The position numbers were made by a program, and so were the translations under genes. The notes under the pieces were generated by a model. That model did no database searches. It was not told the origin of the DNA and saw only the letters and a program-made list of their open reading frames with translations. Of a stretch of DNA of 64,000 nt, positions 1 to 8,867 are shown piece by piece; positions within the stretch are counted from its first letter, which is position 1, and every line of letters starts with the position of its first letter. Source of the DNA: Mycolicibacterium sp. HK-90 (GTDB lineage Bacteria; Actinomycetota; Actinomycetes; Mycobacteriales; Mycobacteriaceae); NCBI RefSeq assembly GCF_030486405.1, contig NZ_CP129613.1, positions 1,550,001-1,614,000 on the forward strand. Reading direction: 5' to 3'.

Positions 1-2
1 TT

Positions 3-320
3 TTCGATGTCGTCCTCGGTGGGCGCAGCGCAGCCGAGTTGCGCCTGATCGCCGATCCCATTGCCCCGCTTGTCGATCAGGACTCGAGCGCCTCCGGCAC
101 CGGCGATGGGCTGCTCGCCACATTGGAAAGCTACTTACGGCACAACGGTCACCTGGAAGGTGCGGCGGCCGAACTGGGGATCCACCGCCACACCATGCGC
201 AACCGCGTCGCGAAGATCGCTCAGCTCACCCGGCGAGACCTGCAAAGCCCCGACGTTCGGGCTCAGCTACTCCTTGCGATCAGGGCCCGTGAGCTTCTGC
301 GGATCAACCGCCCGGACTGA
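3..320 (+). CDS. PucR-family transcriptional regulator, C-terminal part (5' end outside window)
   Basis: The reading frame is open from base 3, so the gene begins upstream of the window; 105 codons and a TGA are visible. The visible part matches the C-terminal helix-turn-helix of PucR/CdaR-type regulators: a YLRHNGHLEGAAAELGIHRH stretch followed by TMRNRVAKI, the usual pattern in which a single HTH is preceded by a long sensor region. The protein probably binds DNA as an activator of a nearby metabolic gene, but the sensor domain and its target lie outside the window. A gene-free stretch follows. The family call is firm; the function is unknown. Confidence 0.8.
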   Translation, partial: FDVVLGGRSAAELRLIADPIAPLVDQDSSASGTGDGLLATLESYLRHNGHLEGAAAELGIHRHTMRNRVAKIAQLTRRDLQSPDVRAQLLLAIRARELLRINRPD

Positions 321-1266
321 TCCGGCCGCGCTCATGATCGCGCCGCGCCGTGCCGCCAACCGGGTGGTTCGGGGCGCCGGCAGTCGGCCAGGACAAGTTA
401 GCCGAATCGGTCTTCGATAACATTTGCTGGCCGGATGGTGAACGACTGTGATACCCGGGCCGCAATGAGGCAACAAAAAATGACACCCACGGTGCGTGCA
501 CGGGCGCCCAACGTCAATAGCAACCTTACCGCGGCCCGGTCTCTTCGGCTATCCCGGGCAAGCGACCCCTCAAGTAATCATTAACGGCTCGGATGCACGG
601 ATAGCGCCCGGCGCAGCTGGTGCAGCGACCATCTGACAGGTGGGCTGAGAACCCATCAGGTATTCGAGGCAACAGGCGAGCCGGTAGGCCACCGAGGCCA
701 TGGTTCACCGCTTCGCAGCGACCATCGATACCGCCCGGCGGGGGCCGAAACTAGTCCGACACGACCGCAACACTCCGGTGTTCTCGCCGTGATACCGGTG
801 TTGCTTCGACCGAATATAGCGTTCCTACCAGCGGGTACAGTTACCCACCCGCGACCGGGCCGGCCGTTGGGGCGCGGATTGCTGAATTGTCGGCCCATCG
901 ACCAGCGTGATGACGGCAACCTTCCAGATGGGCCGGACGCAGGGAGTCCGTGCAAAGCTCCGCCAGCGGCACCCCGGCGCCCATGGCATCGCTCATCCGT
1001 ACTGAGCCGCGAGTTCAGCTATTGCGCCACGCGAAGGAAAAGCCGGCCGCGCGGACTCATCGTCAATACTCGGCAACGTTTCAACAATTGTTTGCCAAAA
1101 CATGTCGGCGCGGAATGATATCGACCTTCCCGCTACAGAATGTGAGCAAACATGCAGCTGAGGCGGCGAAATTTGAAAAATCAACTTAGAAAATTTGGCT
1201 GGTTACTTATCTGGCTCTCAGGTACGGTTTGCTCGTCCAAGATTCACACCTCCCAAAGGGGAAGCC
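321..1266. other. Gene-free stretch of 946 bp
   Basis: No reading frame here has convincing protein character. Open frames of 60-110 codons exist on both strands, but their translations are arginine/proline-rich and lack any recognisable motif or well-placed ribosome binding site. The last 250 bases are less GC-rich (for example around 1140-1200) and presumably hold the promoter of the repeat-protein gene at 1267. No tRNA-like fold or repeat was recognised. Confidence 0.5.
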
Positions 1267-3606
1267 ATGGAAGTTGCTGCACGGTCATATCTCACCGCCG
1301 GAATCGCGGCGGTCGGAGCGACAGCGTTGATCGCTGCGCCGATCGCTCCCGCACCGCCGGACATCACGGTCAGGGCGGACGATCTGTCGGCCGTTTTTTC
1401 CGATTACACGCCGACGGCGCTGAGCTCGGCGCTGCTCGGTCTGCCGAGCACGGCCGCCATCCGTGATGCGCTCGGAAACCTCACCCTCGGTGGGCTCGGG
1501 GCATTCAACATCGGCTTGGCGGGCGCGGCGGATGCCGCCGGCATCGGCGCGACGGCGTTCTCGGACATCGCCGCATCGATGGCGCTGACCGGGCAGACCA
1601 TGAACACCGCTCTGGTGGCGGGATTCCTTGCCGCGATCGGTTTCGAGGTTCCGGCCGGTGACAATGCCTCGGCCGCTGCGGCGACCACACTCGTCAGCAC
1701 GGCCGATATCCGCGACGCCATCGGGAACCTGACCCTCGGCTTCCTGACGGCAGTCAACGCCGGCCTCGGTGGGATGGCCGACGTGGCCGACATCGGCGCG
1801 GTGGCGTTCTCGGACATCGCCGCCTCGCTGGCGTTGACCGGCCAGACCGTAGCGACCGCGCTGACCGCAGGGTTCCTGGCCGCCATCGGCTTCGAGATGC
1901 CGGCCGAGGGCGGCGTGGTGACCGCATCCGCGGCGCGAACGATGGTCAGCACCAACGATCTTCGTGATGCAGTGGGCAACCTGACCTTGGGCTTCCTGAC
2001 GGCGGTGAATGCCACCCTCGGCGGACTGGCCGACGCGGCCGACATCGGGGCCGTGGCGTTCTCCGACATCGTGACGTCTCTGGCCGTCACCGGCCAGACC
2101 GCGGCGACGGCGCTGACGAGTGGGTTCCTGGCCGCCATCGGCTTCCAGGTTCCGGACTCGACGGCCCCGGCGACAGCGGCCGCGGCGATGGTCAGCCCCG
2201 GCGGTATCCGTGATGCCGTCGGCAACCTGACGCTGGGCTTCCTCGGTGCCTTCAACGCGGGTCTGGGTGGGCTGGCCGATGTGGCTGACATTGGTGCGGT
2301 GGCGTTCTCGGACATCGCGGCCTCGCTGGCACTGACCGGACAAACTGCCGCGACCGCGCTCACCGCCGGCTTCCTGGCCGCCATCGGCTTCCAGGTGCCG
2401 ACGGAGGAGCAGACCAGCACGCTGGCGACCGCGGCGATGGTCAGCCCGGGCACCATTCGCGATGCGGTCGGCAATCTGACTCTCGGTGGGCTCGCAGCGT
2501 TCAATGCCAGCCTGGCCGGGCTGGCCGATGTGGCCGACATTGGGGCCGTGGCGTTCTCGGACATCGCGGCTTCCCTGGCGCAGACCGGGCAGACCGCCGC
2601 GACCGCGCTCACCGCCGGCTTCCTGGCCGCGATCGGCTTCCAGCCGCCGGTGGAGCAGGCGACCGCGACCGCTGCGTCCTTGGTCAGCCCGGGCACCGTC
2701 CGCGATGCGGTCGGCAATCTGACTCTCGGTGGGCTCGCGGCGCTGAATGCCAGCCTGGCCGGGCTGGCCGATGTGGCCGACATCGGGGCCGTGGCGTTCT
2801 CGGACATCTCCGCCTCGCTGGCGCAGACCGGGCAGACCGCCGCGACCGCGCTCACTGCCGGCTTCCTGGCCGCCATCGGCTTCCAGGTACCGCAGCCCGA
2901 AGCCCCGGAAACCGTTGGGCCGGCGGTGCTTCCGCAGACCAAGGCGCTGGTGAACGTTTCGCTGCCGAAGGCCGAACTGGCTTCGGGGGCAGTCGATACC
3001 AGCGTCAAGCCGGTCTCCAACGGCACGACGGAAACCGCCGTTGGGGCAGAGAGCGGTTCTGCCACGGGAGCTGAGGGAACCCCGGCCGGTTCTGCACCGG
3101 GCACGGACGCCACTGATGGCACGCCCAGTGCCGGCGGCGACACCACGGGATCGAGTGGATCGGCGTCCGGCACCGGTACCGGCGGTGACGGCGGGTCGAC
3201 CGGCGGAACCGACAGCGGCAACGGCTCGACCGGCACTGGCAGCGAAGGTGACACCGGATCGACCGGCGGCACCGGCGCGGGCAGTGCCACCGACGGCGAC
3301 GACACCGCACCGGCACCCACCAAGCGGGATGAGCGCAAACAACTCCGCGACCAGCAGAGCCAGGACCGCAAGTCGACTCGCGTGGAACAGAAAGCCGACC
3401 GGGCGGACAACCAGGAATCCACCCGGGCTGAGCGCACCGCCGAGCGCAAGGCCCAGGCCGCCGAGCGCAAGACGCAGCGGCAGGCCGACAAGCAGGAAAG
3501 GAAGACGCAGCGCCAGCAGCACAACGGCGGCTCCGACAACGGCGGTTCCGGGGGCGGCTCCAACAACGGCGGGTCCGACAACGGCGGCTCCGGCGGCTCC
3601 GAATAG
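1267..3606 (+). CDS. Secreted/surface six-repeat protein with low-complexity and charged C-terminal tail
   Basis: The predicted protein has 779 residues. I chose ATG 1267 because AAAGGGG lies just upstream; an in-frame upstream start at 1195 would add 24 unlikely residues. Residues 1-30 look like a signal sequence or secretion leader (MEVAARSYLTAGIAAVG then Ala-rich). Residues 61 to about 543 hold six tandem repeats of about 82 residues, each with IRDAVGNLTLG, DIGAVAFSDIAASLA, TGQTAATALTAGFLAAIGF and a short variable Pro/Ala-rich spacer. A Gly/Ser/Thr-rich linker follows, then a very charged Lys/Arg/Glu/Gln stretch (about 685-752) and a Gly-Asn-Ser tail. Similar N-termini occur in mycobacterial exported proteins of unknown function, so I infer an envelope or adhesin-like role. 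Not a PE/PPE protein by sequence. Confidence 0.8.
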   Translation: MEVAARSYLTAGIAAVGATALIAAPIAPAPPDITVRADDLSAVFSDYTPTALSSALLGLPSTAAIRDALGNLTLGGLGAFNIGLAGAADAAGIGATAFSDIAASMALTGQTMNTALVAGFLAAIGFEVPAGDNASAAAATTLVSTADIRDAIGNLTLGFLTAVNAGLGGMADVADIGAVAFSDIAASLALTGQTVATALTAGFLAAIGFEMPAEGGVVTASAARTMVSTNDLRDAVGNLTLGFLTAVNATLGGLADAADIGAVAFSDIVTSLAVTGQTAATALTSGFLAAIGFQVPDSTAPATAAAAMVSPGGIRDAVGNLTLGFLGAFNAGLGGLADVADIGAVAFSDIAASLALTGQTAATALTAGFLAAIGFQVPTEEQTSTLATAAMVSPGTIRDAVGNLTLGGLAAFNASLAGLADVADIGAVAFSDIAASLAQTGQTAATALTAGFLAAIGFQPPVEQATATAASLVSPGTVRDAVGNLTLGGLAALNASLAGLADVADIGAVAFSDISASLAQTGQTAATALTAGFLAAIGFQVPQPEAPETVGPAVLPQTKALVNVSLPKAELASGAVDTSVKPVSNGTTETAVGAESGSATGAEGTPAGSAPGTDATDGTPSAGGDTTGSSGSASGTGTGGDGGSTGGTDSGNGSTGTGSEGDTGSTGGTGAGSATDGDDTAPAPTKRDERKQLRDQQSQDRKSTRVEQKADRADNQESTRAERTAERKAQAAERKTQRQADKQERKTQRQQHNGGSDNGGSGGGSNNGGSDNGGSGGSE
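1447..2895 (+). repeat. Six tandem coding repeats of about 246 bp
   Basis: Repeat units begin near 1447, 1696, 1948, 2194, 2443 and 2686, giving unit lengths of 249, 252, 246, 249, 243 and about 210 bp. Units 5 and 6 are nearly identical over their core, while units 1 and 3 are most diverged, which suggests recent expansion at the 3' end. Spacer segments between cores vary in length and sequence but keep the reading frame. Confidence 0.9.
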
Positions 3607-3646
3607 GTAGACGTACCGGGTAGCTCTCCCAAACCCCACCCGGTAC

Positions 3647-3695
3647 CGGCCCCGTTTCCTACTGCTCCCCGACGCAGTCACAGGAAACGGGGCCG
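3647..3695. terminator. Strong hairpin between convergent genes
   Basis: A perfect 14-bp inverted repeat: CGGCCCCGTTTCCT at 3647-3660 pairs with AGGAAACGGGGCCG at 3682-3695 across a 21-nt loop. It lies 40 bp after the repeat-protein stop and 16 bp before the stop of the opposite-strand gene at 3711, so it may end both transcripts. There is no clear U-tract. Confidence 0.7.
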
Positions 3696-3710
3696 TTCCC
3701 TATTTCCGGC

Positions 3711-4322
3711 TCAATCCCAGTACTGGCCCGCGAGCAGGAACATGCCCCAGCTGAAGCCTGCGCCGTATCGCCTGCCGTTCCACTCGAAGTCGTACACCTC
3801 GTGTGCGGGGAGAACGTCATCGGTGCGGGAAGAACGACGGGCGAGGGTGGCGGGGCCGAAATGCTCGATGAATTCGGCGGTGTCCATGCTCCACGTGGGT
3901 TGTTCGCCGGGCGAATCGGCGGGCAGCGGATGGCCGCCGGCGCGGCGGTACTGCGCTGTCGCCAACAGTCCGTCAGCGCCGACGCCGGCGGTGAACTCGA
4001 AACCCGGCCACAACACGCTGCTGAACGACAGCGACGTCGAGTCCTGTTTCGCCACGCCGACAACCTGTTTCAGGTTCTCGAAGCGGGCGTCTTCGTCTTC
4101 CAGCAGCCCGGCGACCCGCTGATGGATACGTTGCGCGTCCTCGGTGGAGATCCCGTATTCCGTCAGAGTCCAATCGATCATGGCCCGCCTGGGAATCATT
4201 CCCCACTTCATCGTCAGCAATTGGTAGACCTCGAAATCCGGTACCCCAGAGGGCTTCCGGACCAACAATGCCGGGCTTCCGGCGGGCTCCGCGGCAGGAA
4301 CCCGGGTGACGTCGTCGGGCAT
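3711..4322 (-). CDS. Hypothetical protein translationally coupled to a LysR regulator
   Basis: The 203-residue protein starts at ATG 4322, which overlaps the TGA of the upstream LysR gene by one base (TGATG), so the two are almost certainly co-translated. No domain is recognised. The N-terminal half is rich in predicted helix (DFEVYQLLTMKWGMIPRRAM, then a TEDAQRIHQRVAGLLEDED stretch). The C-terminal half is richer in aromatic residues and ends in a WGMFLLAGQYWD motif. There is no signal peptide or membrane segment. A longer in-frame reading upstream to 4817 runs antisense inside the LysR gene and is rejected. Confidence 0.75.
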   Translation of the reverse strand: MPDDVTRVPAAEPAGSPALLVRKPSGVPDFEVYQLLTMKWGMIPRRAMIDWTLTEYGISTEDAQRIHQRVAGLLEDEDARFENLKQVVGVAKQDSTSLSFSSVLWPGFEFTAGVGADGLLATAQYRRAGGHPLPADSPGEQPTWSMDTAEFIEHFGPATLARRSSRTDDVLPAHEVYDFEWNGRRYGAGFSWGMFLLAGQYWD

Positions 4323-5203
4323 CAGATCGTCTCGTCCCGGCACGCCAGCGCAGCTGCCACGAATTCGTCCCGCGCCGGGTTGTCCGTGTCGGCGTTCCAG
4401 ATCAGCGTCACCCGCGAGGGCCCCAGGTCTTCGATCGGCACGGCTTTCACGTCGGGCCGGCGGTAATAGGCGGTGGTGGATCGGGGCAGGATGACGAAAC
4501 CCTCGTGCGCGGCAACGTGTTCGAGTTTGTCCTCCACGCTGCGGAACTCCTCGCGCGGCGGTGCCCACCGCTGATCGGGTGCGGCCGCGCACACCCAGTC
4601 CGGCAACATCGCAGGGTCCGGCAGTAGCAACAGCCTGGATGCGAGATCGGCGAGGCGCACCGAGGCGCGCGTCACCAGGGCGTCGTCTGCCGGCAGCACC
4701 GCGTCCATGGGTTCTTCCAGCAGGGGTGCGCTGCCCAGTCCGCGGTGGTCGACCGGCTCCCGGGCATAGACCACGTCGACCTCGCCCGTCCGGACCAACT
4801 CCGCCTGCTCGTGCCACGGGACCTGACGCACGACTGCCCGACGCCGCGGGCCGCCCGCCTCGAACGCCGCGGCCGCCGCTGTTGCCCGCAACCCGGCGAT
4901 CACTCCGACCGTCACAGTCACCGGGTGTCCGGCGGCGCGGGACAGGCGCTGTCGCAGCGCGTGCGCGTCGTCGAGCAGAACCTTGGCGTCCCGCAGCAGC
5001 TGCGCGCCGGCGGCGGTCAGCCGGGTACCGGTCGAGCCGCGGATGAACAACTGAGCGCCGAGCTCGCTCTCGAACGCCCGAATCTGCCGCGACAGCACGG
5101 GTTGTGCGATGTGGAGACGCTGGGCCGCCCGACCGAAATTCAGCTCCTCGGCGACCGCGACGAAGTACCGCAGCTTGCGCAGGTCGAGGTCCGCCGAGCT
5201 CAT
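4322..5203 (-). CDS. LysR-family transcriptional regulator
   Basis: At 293 residues this is the usual LysR length. The N-terminal winged HTH is clear: LRKLRYFVAVAEELNFGRAA, then RLHIAQPVLSRQIRAFE and LGAQLFIRG. A type-2 periplasmic-binding-like effector domain fills about residues 90-290. The gene is divergent from an SDR gene at 5275, the classical arrangement for a LysR regulator and its target. A 15-bp palindrome overlaps its own start codon, suggesting autoregulation. It is coupled to the unknown protein downstream. The effector is not predictable. Confidence 0.93.
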   Translation of the reverse strand: MSSADLDLRKLRYFVAVAEELNFGRAAQRLHIAQPVLSRQIRAFESELGAQLFIRGSTGTRLTAAGAQLLRDAKVLLDDAHALRQRLSRAAGHPVTVTVGVIAGLRATAAAAAFEAGGPRRRAVVRQVPWHEQAELVRTGEVDVVYAREPVDHRGLGSAPLLEEPMDAVLPADDALVTRASVRLADLASRLLLLPDPAMLPDWVCAAAPDQRWAPPREEFRSVEDKLEHVAAHEGFVILPRSTTAYYRRPDVKAVPIEDLGPSRVTLIWNADTDNPARDEFVAAALACRDETI

Positions 5204-5216
5204 ACCCCGAGGGTAT
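5202..5216. promoter_or_regulatory. Palindrome in LysR/SDR divergent promoter region
   Basis: ATACCC-CGA-GGGTAT is a perfect 6-3-6 inverted repeat lying over the LysR start codon and 59 bp upstream of the SDR start. It has the T-N11-A form expected of a LysR box and could serve autorepression and activation of the SDR gene. This is inference from position and symmetry. Confidence 0.5.
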
Positions 5217-5274
5217 CGCCGAACGACGAAAAGAGTCTTGGACGACGAAGTCGCCGCGATTTCACAGTGGACTC

Positions 5275-5991
5275 ATGAACCTCAAGAACGCACGTGTCCT
5301 GATCATCGGCGGCACCTCCGGCATCGGTCTTGGAGTGGCGGTAGCGGTGGCGGACCGAGGTGGCATCCCGATCGTGGTGTCGCGCAACCAGTCCAATGTC
5401 GATCGAGCCATCGCCGGACTCGGGGAGAACGCCCGCGGGATGACCGTCGACCTCACCGACCCCGCCTCGCTCGGTCGTGTCGCCGATGAGGTCGGGCAGA
5501 TCGAGCACCTGGTGTTCAGTGCGGGGGAGTCGCTCACGATGGTCGGCCTGGCCGATCTGACCGCTGCGACGATCACCGAGTTCATCAGCACCCGACTCAT
5601 CGGCCAGTTGCAGACGGTGCGGGAGTTCGCGCCCCGGATCACGCCGGGCGGGTCGATCACGCTCACTAGCGGCACGGCCGCCGAGAAGCCGGGCCTCGGC
5701 GTGTTGCCCACCGCGGTATGCGGCGCAATCAACGCGATGACCAGGGCGCTGGCCGTCGAACTGGCGCCGTTGCGGGTAAACGCCGTCGCCCCCGGTCCGA
5801 TCCGGACGCCGCTGTGGTCGGCGCTCGGTGAGGAGGATCGGGAGGCAATCTACGAGCAGTTCGCGAGCAATCTCCCCGTCGGCCGGATCGGTGAGCCCCC
5901 CGACACCGCGTTGGCGTACACCTACCTGATGGAACAGGAATTCGGGACCGGCGTGGTCCTGACCGTCGATGGCGGTACCACTCTGGTGTGA
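5275..5991 (+). CDS. Atypical short-chain dehydrogenase/reductase (SDR)
   Basis: The protein has 238 residues and begins at ATG 5275. The Rossmann glycine motif GGTSGIG (residues about 12-18), an NAG-like SAG motif and the C-terminal VAPGPIRTPLW segment place it in the SDR superfamily. The active site is unusual: 13 residues after the expected catalytic Ser, where Tyr is expected, there is Pro, and the Lys position is Cys (local sequence GVLPTAVCGAINAMTRALA). The canonical YxxxK pair is therefore absent. It may use another catalytic arrangement or act as a binding protein. Likely controlled by the divergent LysR gene. Confidence 0.9.
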   Translation: MNLKNARVLIIGGTSGIGLGVAVAVADRGGIPIVVSRNQSNVDRAIAGLGENARGMTVDLTDPASLGRVADEVGQIEHLVFSAGESLTMVGLADLTAATITEFISTRLIGQLQTVREFAPRITPGGSITLTSGTAAEKPGLGVLPTAVCGAINAMTRALAVELAPLRVNAVAPGPIRTPLWSALGEEDREAIYEQFASNLPVGRIGEPPDTALAYTYLMEQEFGTGVVLTVDGGTTLV

Positions 5992-5998
5992 GCCACGG

Positions 5999-6850
5999 TC
6001 ACGGCTTGAGCAGCGCGACCACCTTGTCCTCGAGGGCGACCGGATCGGCGTTCGGGTCGGCGGCTTCGGTGTGGGGCAGCTCGTGCTCGGGGTCGGCAAA
6101 ATCGCGGTAGGTCTTGTCGCCGGCCAGCGTGGCCAGCAGATACCCGGTGAGCAGGGCGCGGACGATCTTCTGGGTCTCCCGGTCGGCGCCGGGAAGGCCG
6201 ACGAATCGGGCCAGCCGTCGCCCCTGGATCAGGCCACCGGCCTTGGCCTTGCTGACCGTGCGCAACGTGGCGCCGTCCCAGGCCCGGGCCAGCTCCACCG
6301 CGTTCGACCGCAGCGTCATCGGATCCCCGGGCGCGGTCAGGACCAGGCCGGGGACCTGCAGCGTCGACGCCGGTTGTTCGGCGGGCGGCTTGGTCACCGT
6401 CGGGAACAGCGAGACCACGGCCTTCGGGCGGTGCGGGTCACCGCCCATGCCTGCGGCAGCGAACACCGCGGCCGACCCGCCGAAGCCGTGGCCCACCACG
6501 CCCCGCTTGCCCGGGTGCACGCTGATCTTGCCGGTGCCCAGCCGAACGCCGGTGATGATTTCCAGGGCCGCGCCCAGGTCAAACGCGAAATTGAGCACCG
6601 ACGGAGCCACGCCGGTCTCGGTATCGGGTGCCGCCGCCACGATGCCCCAGGACGCCAGGTGTTCGAGCGTGCCCGTGTAGTTCTCCGCCCGCGTCATCCA
6701 CTCGTGGCCGAACACCACACCGGGCAGATTCAGGCCGGACTCCGGCGTGTAGACCACTCCCGGCATGCCGGCGAACGCCAGGTCACCGCGCAGGACTCGA
6801 TGCGGTCCGCGGCGGGTCAACCCTGCGAAGAGCTTCTTTGTGCTGGCCAC
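5999..6850 (-). CDS. Dienelactone-hydrolase-like alpha/beta hydrolase (Rv3438-type)
   Basis: The 283-residue protein starts at a GTG (6850). The fold is an alpha/beta hydrolase of the dienelactone hydrolase/chlorophyllase-like kind: VVFGHEWMTR near residue 48 and GVVGHGFGGSAAVFAAAG around residue 118. In the nucleophile elbow GHGFGG the usual central Ser is replaced by Phe or shifted, so activity is uncertain. It is divergent from glmS, where M. tuberculosis (from memory) has the hypothetical Rv3438. Only 7 bp separate its stop from the SDR stop on the other strand. Probably cytosolic; substrate unknown. Confidence 0.8.
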   Translation of the reverse strand: MASTKKLFAGLTRRGPHRVLRGDLAFAGMPGVVYTPESGLNLPGVVFGHEWMTRAENYTGTLEHLASWGIVAAAPDTETGVAPSVLNFAFDLGAALEIITGVRLGTGKISVHPGKRGVVGHGFGGSAAVFAAAGMGGDPHRPKAVVSLFPTVTKPPAEQPASTLQVPGLVLTAPGDPMTLRSNAVELARAWDGATLRTVSKAKAGGLIQGRRLARFVGLPGADRETQKIVRALLTGYLLATLAGDKTYRDFADPEHELPHTEAADPNADPVALEDKVVALLKP

Positions 6851-6992
6851 GCGTTGACCGTAGCGCAGGCTCGCCGGGGCGCGTGAGGGCCAATTGGGCC
6901 TGAAGCATGCCCGGGTGCGAACACGGTGATATGCGTCAAACGCCGCCGCGCAGAATCGGGTCAGGGCGCGGGCTGCACTACCCTGGGACCCT

Positions 6993-8867
6993 ATGTGTGG
7001 AATCGTCGGCTACGTCGGGGCGCGCCCGGCCCGCGGCATCGTGGTCGACGCGCTGCGCCGGATGGAATACCGGGGCTACGACTCCGCCGGAATTGCGCTG
7101 ATCGACGGCGATGGCGGGCTGACCGTACGCCGTCGCGCCGGCCGCCTGGCCAACCTCGAGTCCACCCTCGCCGAGACCGACGATGGCGTGCTGACCGGCA
7201 CCACCGGCCTGGGTCACACCCGCTGGGCCACCCACGGCCGGCCGACCGACCGCAACGCGCACCCGCACCGGGACGCCGCAGGCAAGATCGCCGTCGTCCA
7301 CAACGGCATCATCGAGAACTTCGCCGGCCTGCGTACAGAGCTGGAAGCCGACGGCGTCGAGTTCGCCAGCGACACCGACTCCGAGGTGGCCGTGCACCTG
7401 GTGGCGCGGCAGTACCGCGAGGGGGCGACTGCCGGCGATTTTCCGGCCTCCGTGCTGGCCGTGCTGCAGCGCCTCGAAGGCCACTTCACGCTGGTGTTCG
7501 CCAACGCCGACGATCCCGGCACCATCGTCGCCGCGCGCCGGTCCACCCCGCTGGTGGTCGGCATCGGGGACGGGGAGATGTTCGTCGGCTCCGATGTCGC
7601 GGCATTCATCGAGCACACCCGGCACGCCGTGGAGCTCGGCCAGGACCAGGCCGTGGTGATCACCGCCGACGGCTACCGCATCACCGATTTCTTCGGCCGG
7701 GATTACCTGGAGGCCGGCCGCGACTACCGGGAATTCCACATCGACTGGGATCTCGATGCCGCCGAAAAGGGTGGCTACGACTACTTCATGCTCAAGGAGA
7801 TCGCCGAGCAGCCCGCCGCGGTTGCCGACACGCTCCTTGGTCATTTCGACGGCCACATCGTGCTCGATGAGCAGCGCTTGAGCGATCAGGAACTCCGCGA
7901 GATCGACAAGGTCTTCATCGTCGCCTGCGGCACCGCGTATCACTCCGGGCTGCTGGCCAAGTACGCCATCGAGCACTGGACCCGGCTGCCCGTCGAGGTC
8001 GAGCTGGCCAGCGAGTTCCGGTACCGGGACCCGGTGCTGGACCGCAGCACGCTGGTGATCGCCATCTCGCAGTCCGGCGAGACCGCCGACACGCTGGAGG
8101 CGGTGCGCCACGCCAAGACGCAGAAGGCCAAGGTGCTGGCGATCTGCAACACCAACGGCAGCCAGATCCCCCGCGAGGCCGATGCGGTGCTCTACACCCG
8201 GGCCGGGCCGGAGATCGGCGTCGCCGCCACCAAGACGTTCCTGGCGCAGATCGCGGCGAACTACCTGGTGGGGCTGGCGCTGGCGCAGGCCCGTGGCACC
8301 AAATACCCGGACGAGGTGGAGCGCGAGTACCGCGATCTGGAAGCCATGCCGGACATGATCAGCCGGGTGCTGGCCGGCATCGAGCCGGTGGCGCAGTTGG
8401 CGCAGCGTTTCGCGAAGTCGCCCACGGTGCTGTTCCTGGGCCGCCACGTGGGCTACCCGGTGGCGCTCGAGGGTGCGCTCAAGCTCAAGGAGCTCGCCTA
8501 CATGCACGCCGAGGGCTTCGCCGCCGGCGAGCTCAAGCACGGTCCGATCGCCCTGATCGACGAGGACCTGCCGGTCATCGTGGTGATGCCGTCGCCCAAG
8601 AACGCGCAGATGCTGCACGCCAAGCTGCTCTCGAACATCCGCGAGATCCAGGCCCGCGGTGCGGTGACCATCGTGATCGCGGAGGAGGGCGACGACACAG
8701 TCCGGCCCTACGCCGACCATTTGATCGAGATCCCGGCGGTGTCAACGCTTTTCCAGCCGTTGCTGTCGACGATCCCGCTGCAGGTGTTCGCCGCCGGCGT
8801 GGCCCGGGCCCGCGGGTACGACGTCGACAAGCCGCGCAACCTGGCCAAGTCCGTCACGGTCGAATAG
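6993..8867 (+). CDS. glmS: Glutamine--fructose-6-phosphate aminotransferase (isomerizing)
   Basis: GlmS makes glucosamine 6-phosphate from fructose 6-phosphate and glutamine, the first step to UDP-GlcNAc for peptidoglycan. The protein has 624 residues, the family norm. Cys2 of MCGIVGYVGAR becomes the N-terminal nucleophile of the class II amidotransferase domain (about 1-240). Two SIS sugar-isomerase domains follow, with VACGTAYHSG, ISQSGETADT and the C-terminal tail KPRNLAKSVTVE. A second copy of the coding sequence for this tail is found 3.3 kb downstream on the end of the FNT channel gene. No glmS ribozyme-like structure was seen in the leader. Confidence 0.98.
   Translation: MCGIVGYVGARPARGIVVDALRRMEYRGYDSAGIALIDGDGGLTVRRRAGRLANLESTLAETDDGVLTGTTGLGHTRWATHGRPTDRNAHPHRDAAGKIAVVHNGIIENFAGLRTELEADGVEFASDTDSEVAVHLVARQYREGATAGDFPASVLAVLQRLEGHFTLVFANADDPGTIVAARRSTPLVVGIGDGEMFVGSDVAAFIEHTRHAVELGQDQAVVITADGYRITDFFGRDYLEAGRDYREFHIDWDLDAAEKGGYDYFMLKEIAEQPAAVADTLLGHFDGHIVLDEQRLSDQELREIDKVFIVACGTAYHSGLLAKYAIEHWTRLPVEVELASEFRYRDPVLDRSTLVIAISQSGETADTLEAVRHAKTQKAKVLAICNTNGSQIPREADAVLYTRAGPEIGVAATKTFLAQIAANYLVGLALAQARGTKYPDEVEREYRDLEAMPDMISRVLAGIEPVAQLAQRFAKSPTVLFLGRHVGYPVALEGALKLKELAYMHAEGFAAGELKHGPIALIDEDLPVIVVMPSPKNAQMLHAKLLSNIREIQARGAVTIVIAEEGDDTVRPYADHLIEIPAVSTLFQPLLSTIPLQVFAAGVARARGYDVDKPRNLAKSVTVE

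Noticed and set aside
1447..2895. Possible CRISPR array because of six regular repeats
   Set aside because: Units are about 246 bp, keep a reading frame and differ by codon-level changes; there are no short repeats with unique spacers.
1285..3681. Antisense open frames of 798 and 742 codons over the repeat-protein gene
   Set aside because: They arise from the strong GC codon bias and the repeated sense sequence. Their translations are Arg/Gly- or Ser/Pro-rich without domains, and the sense frame has a ribosome site, leader and coherent repeats.
6850..6992. Possible glmS leader riboswitch or ribozyme
   Set aside because: Only 142 bp lie between the divergent starts and no conserved ribozyme core is visible. 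The glmS ribozyme is mainly found in Firmicutes.
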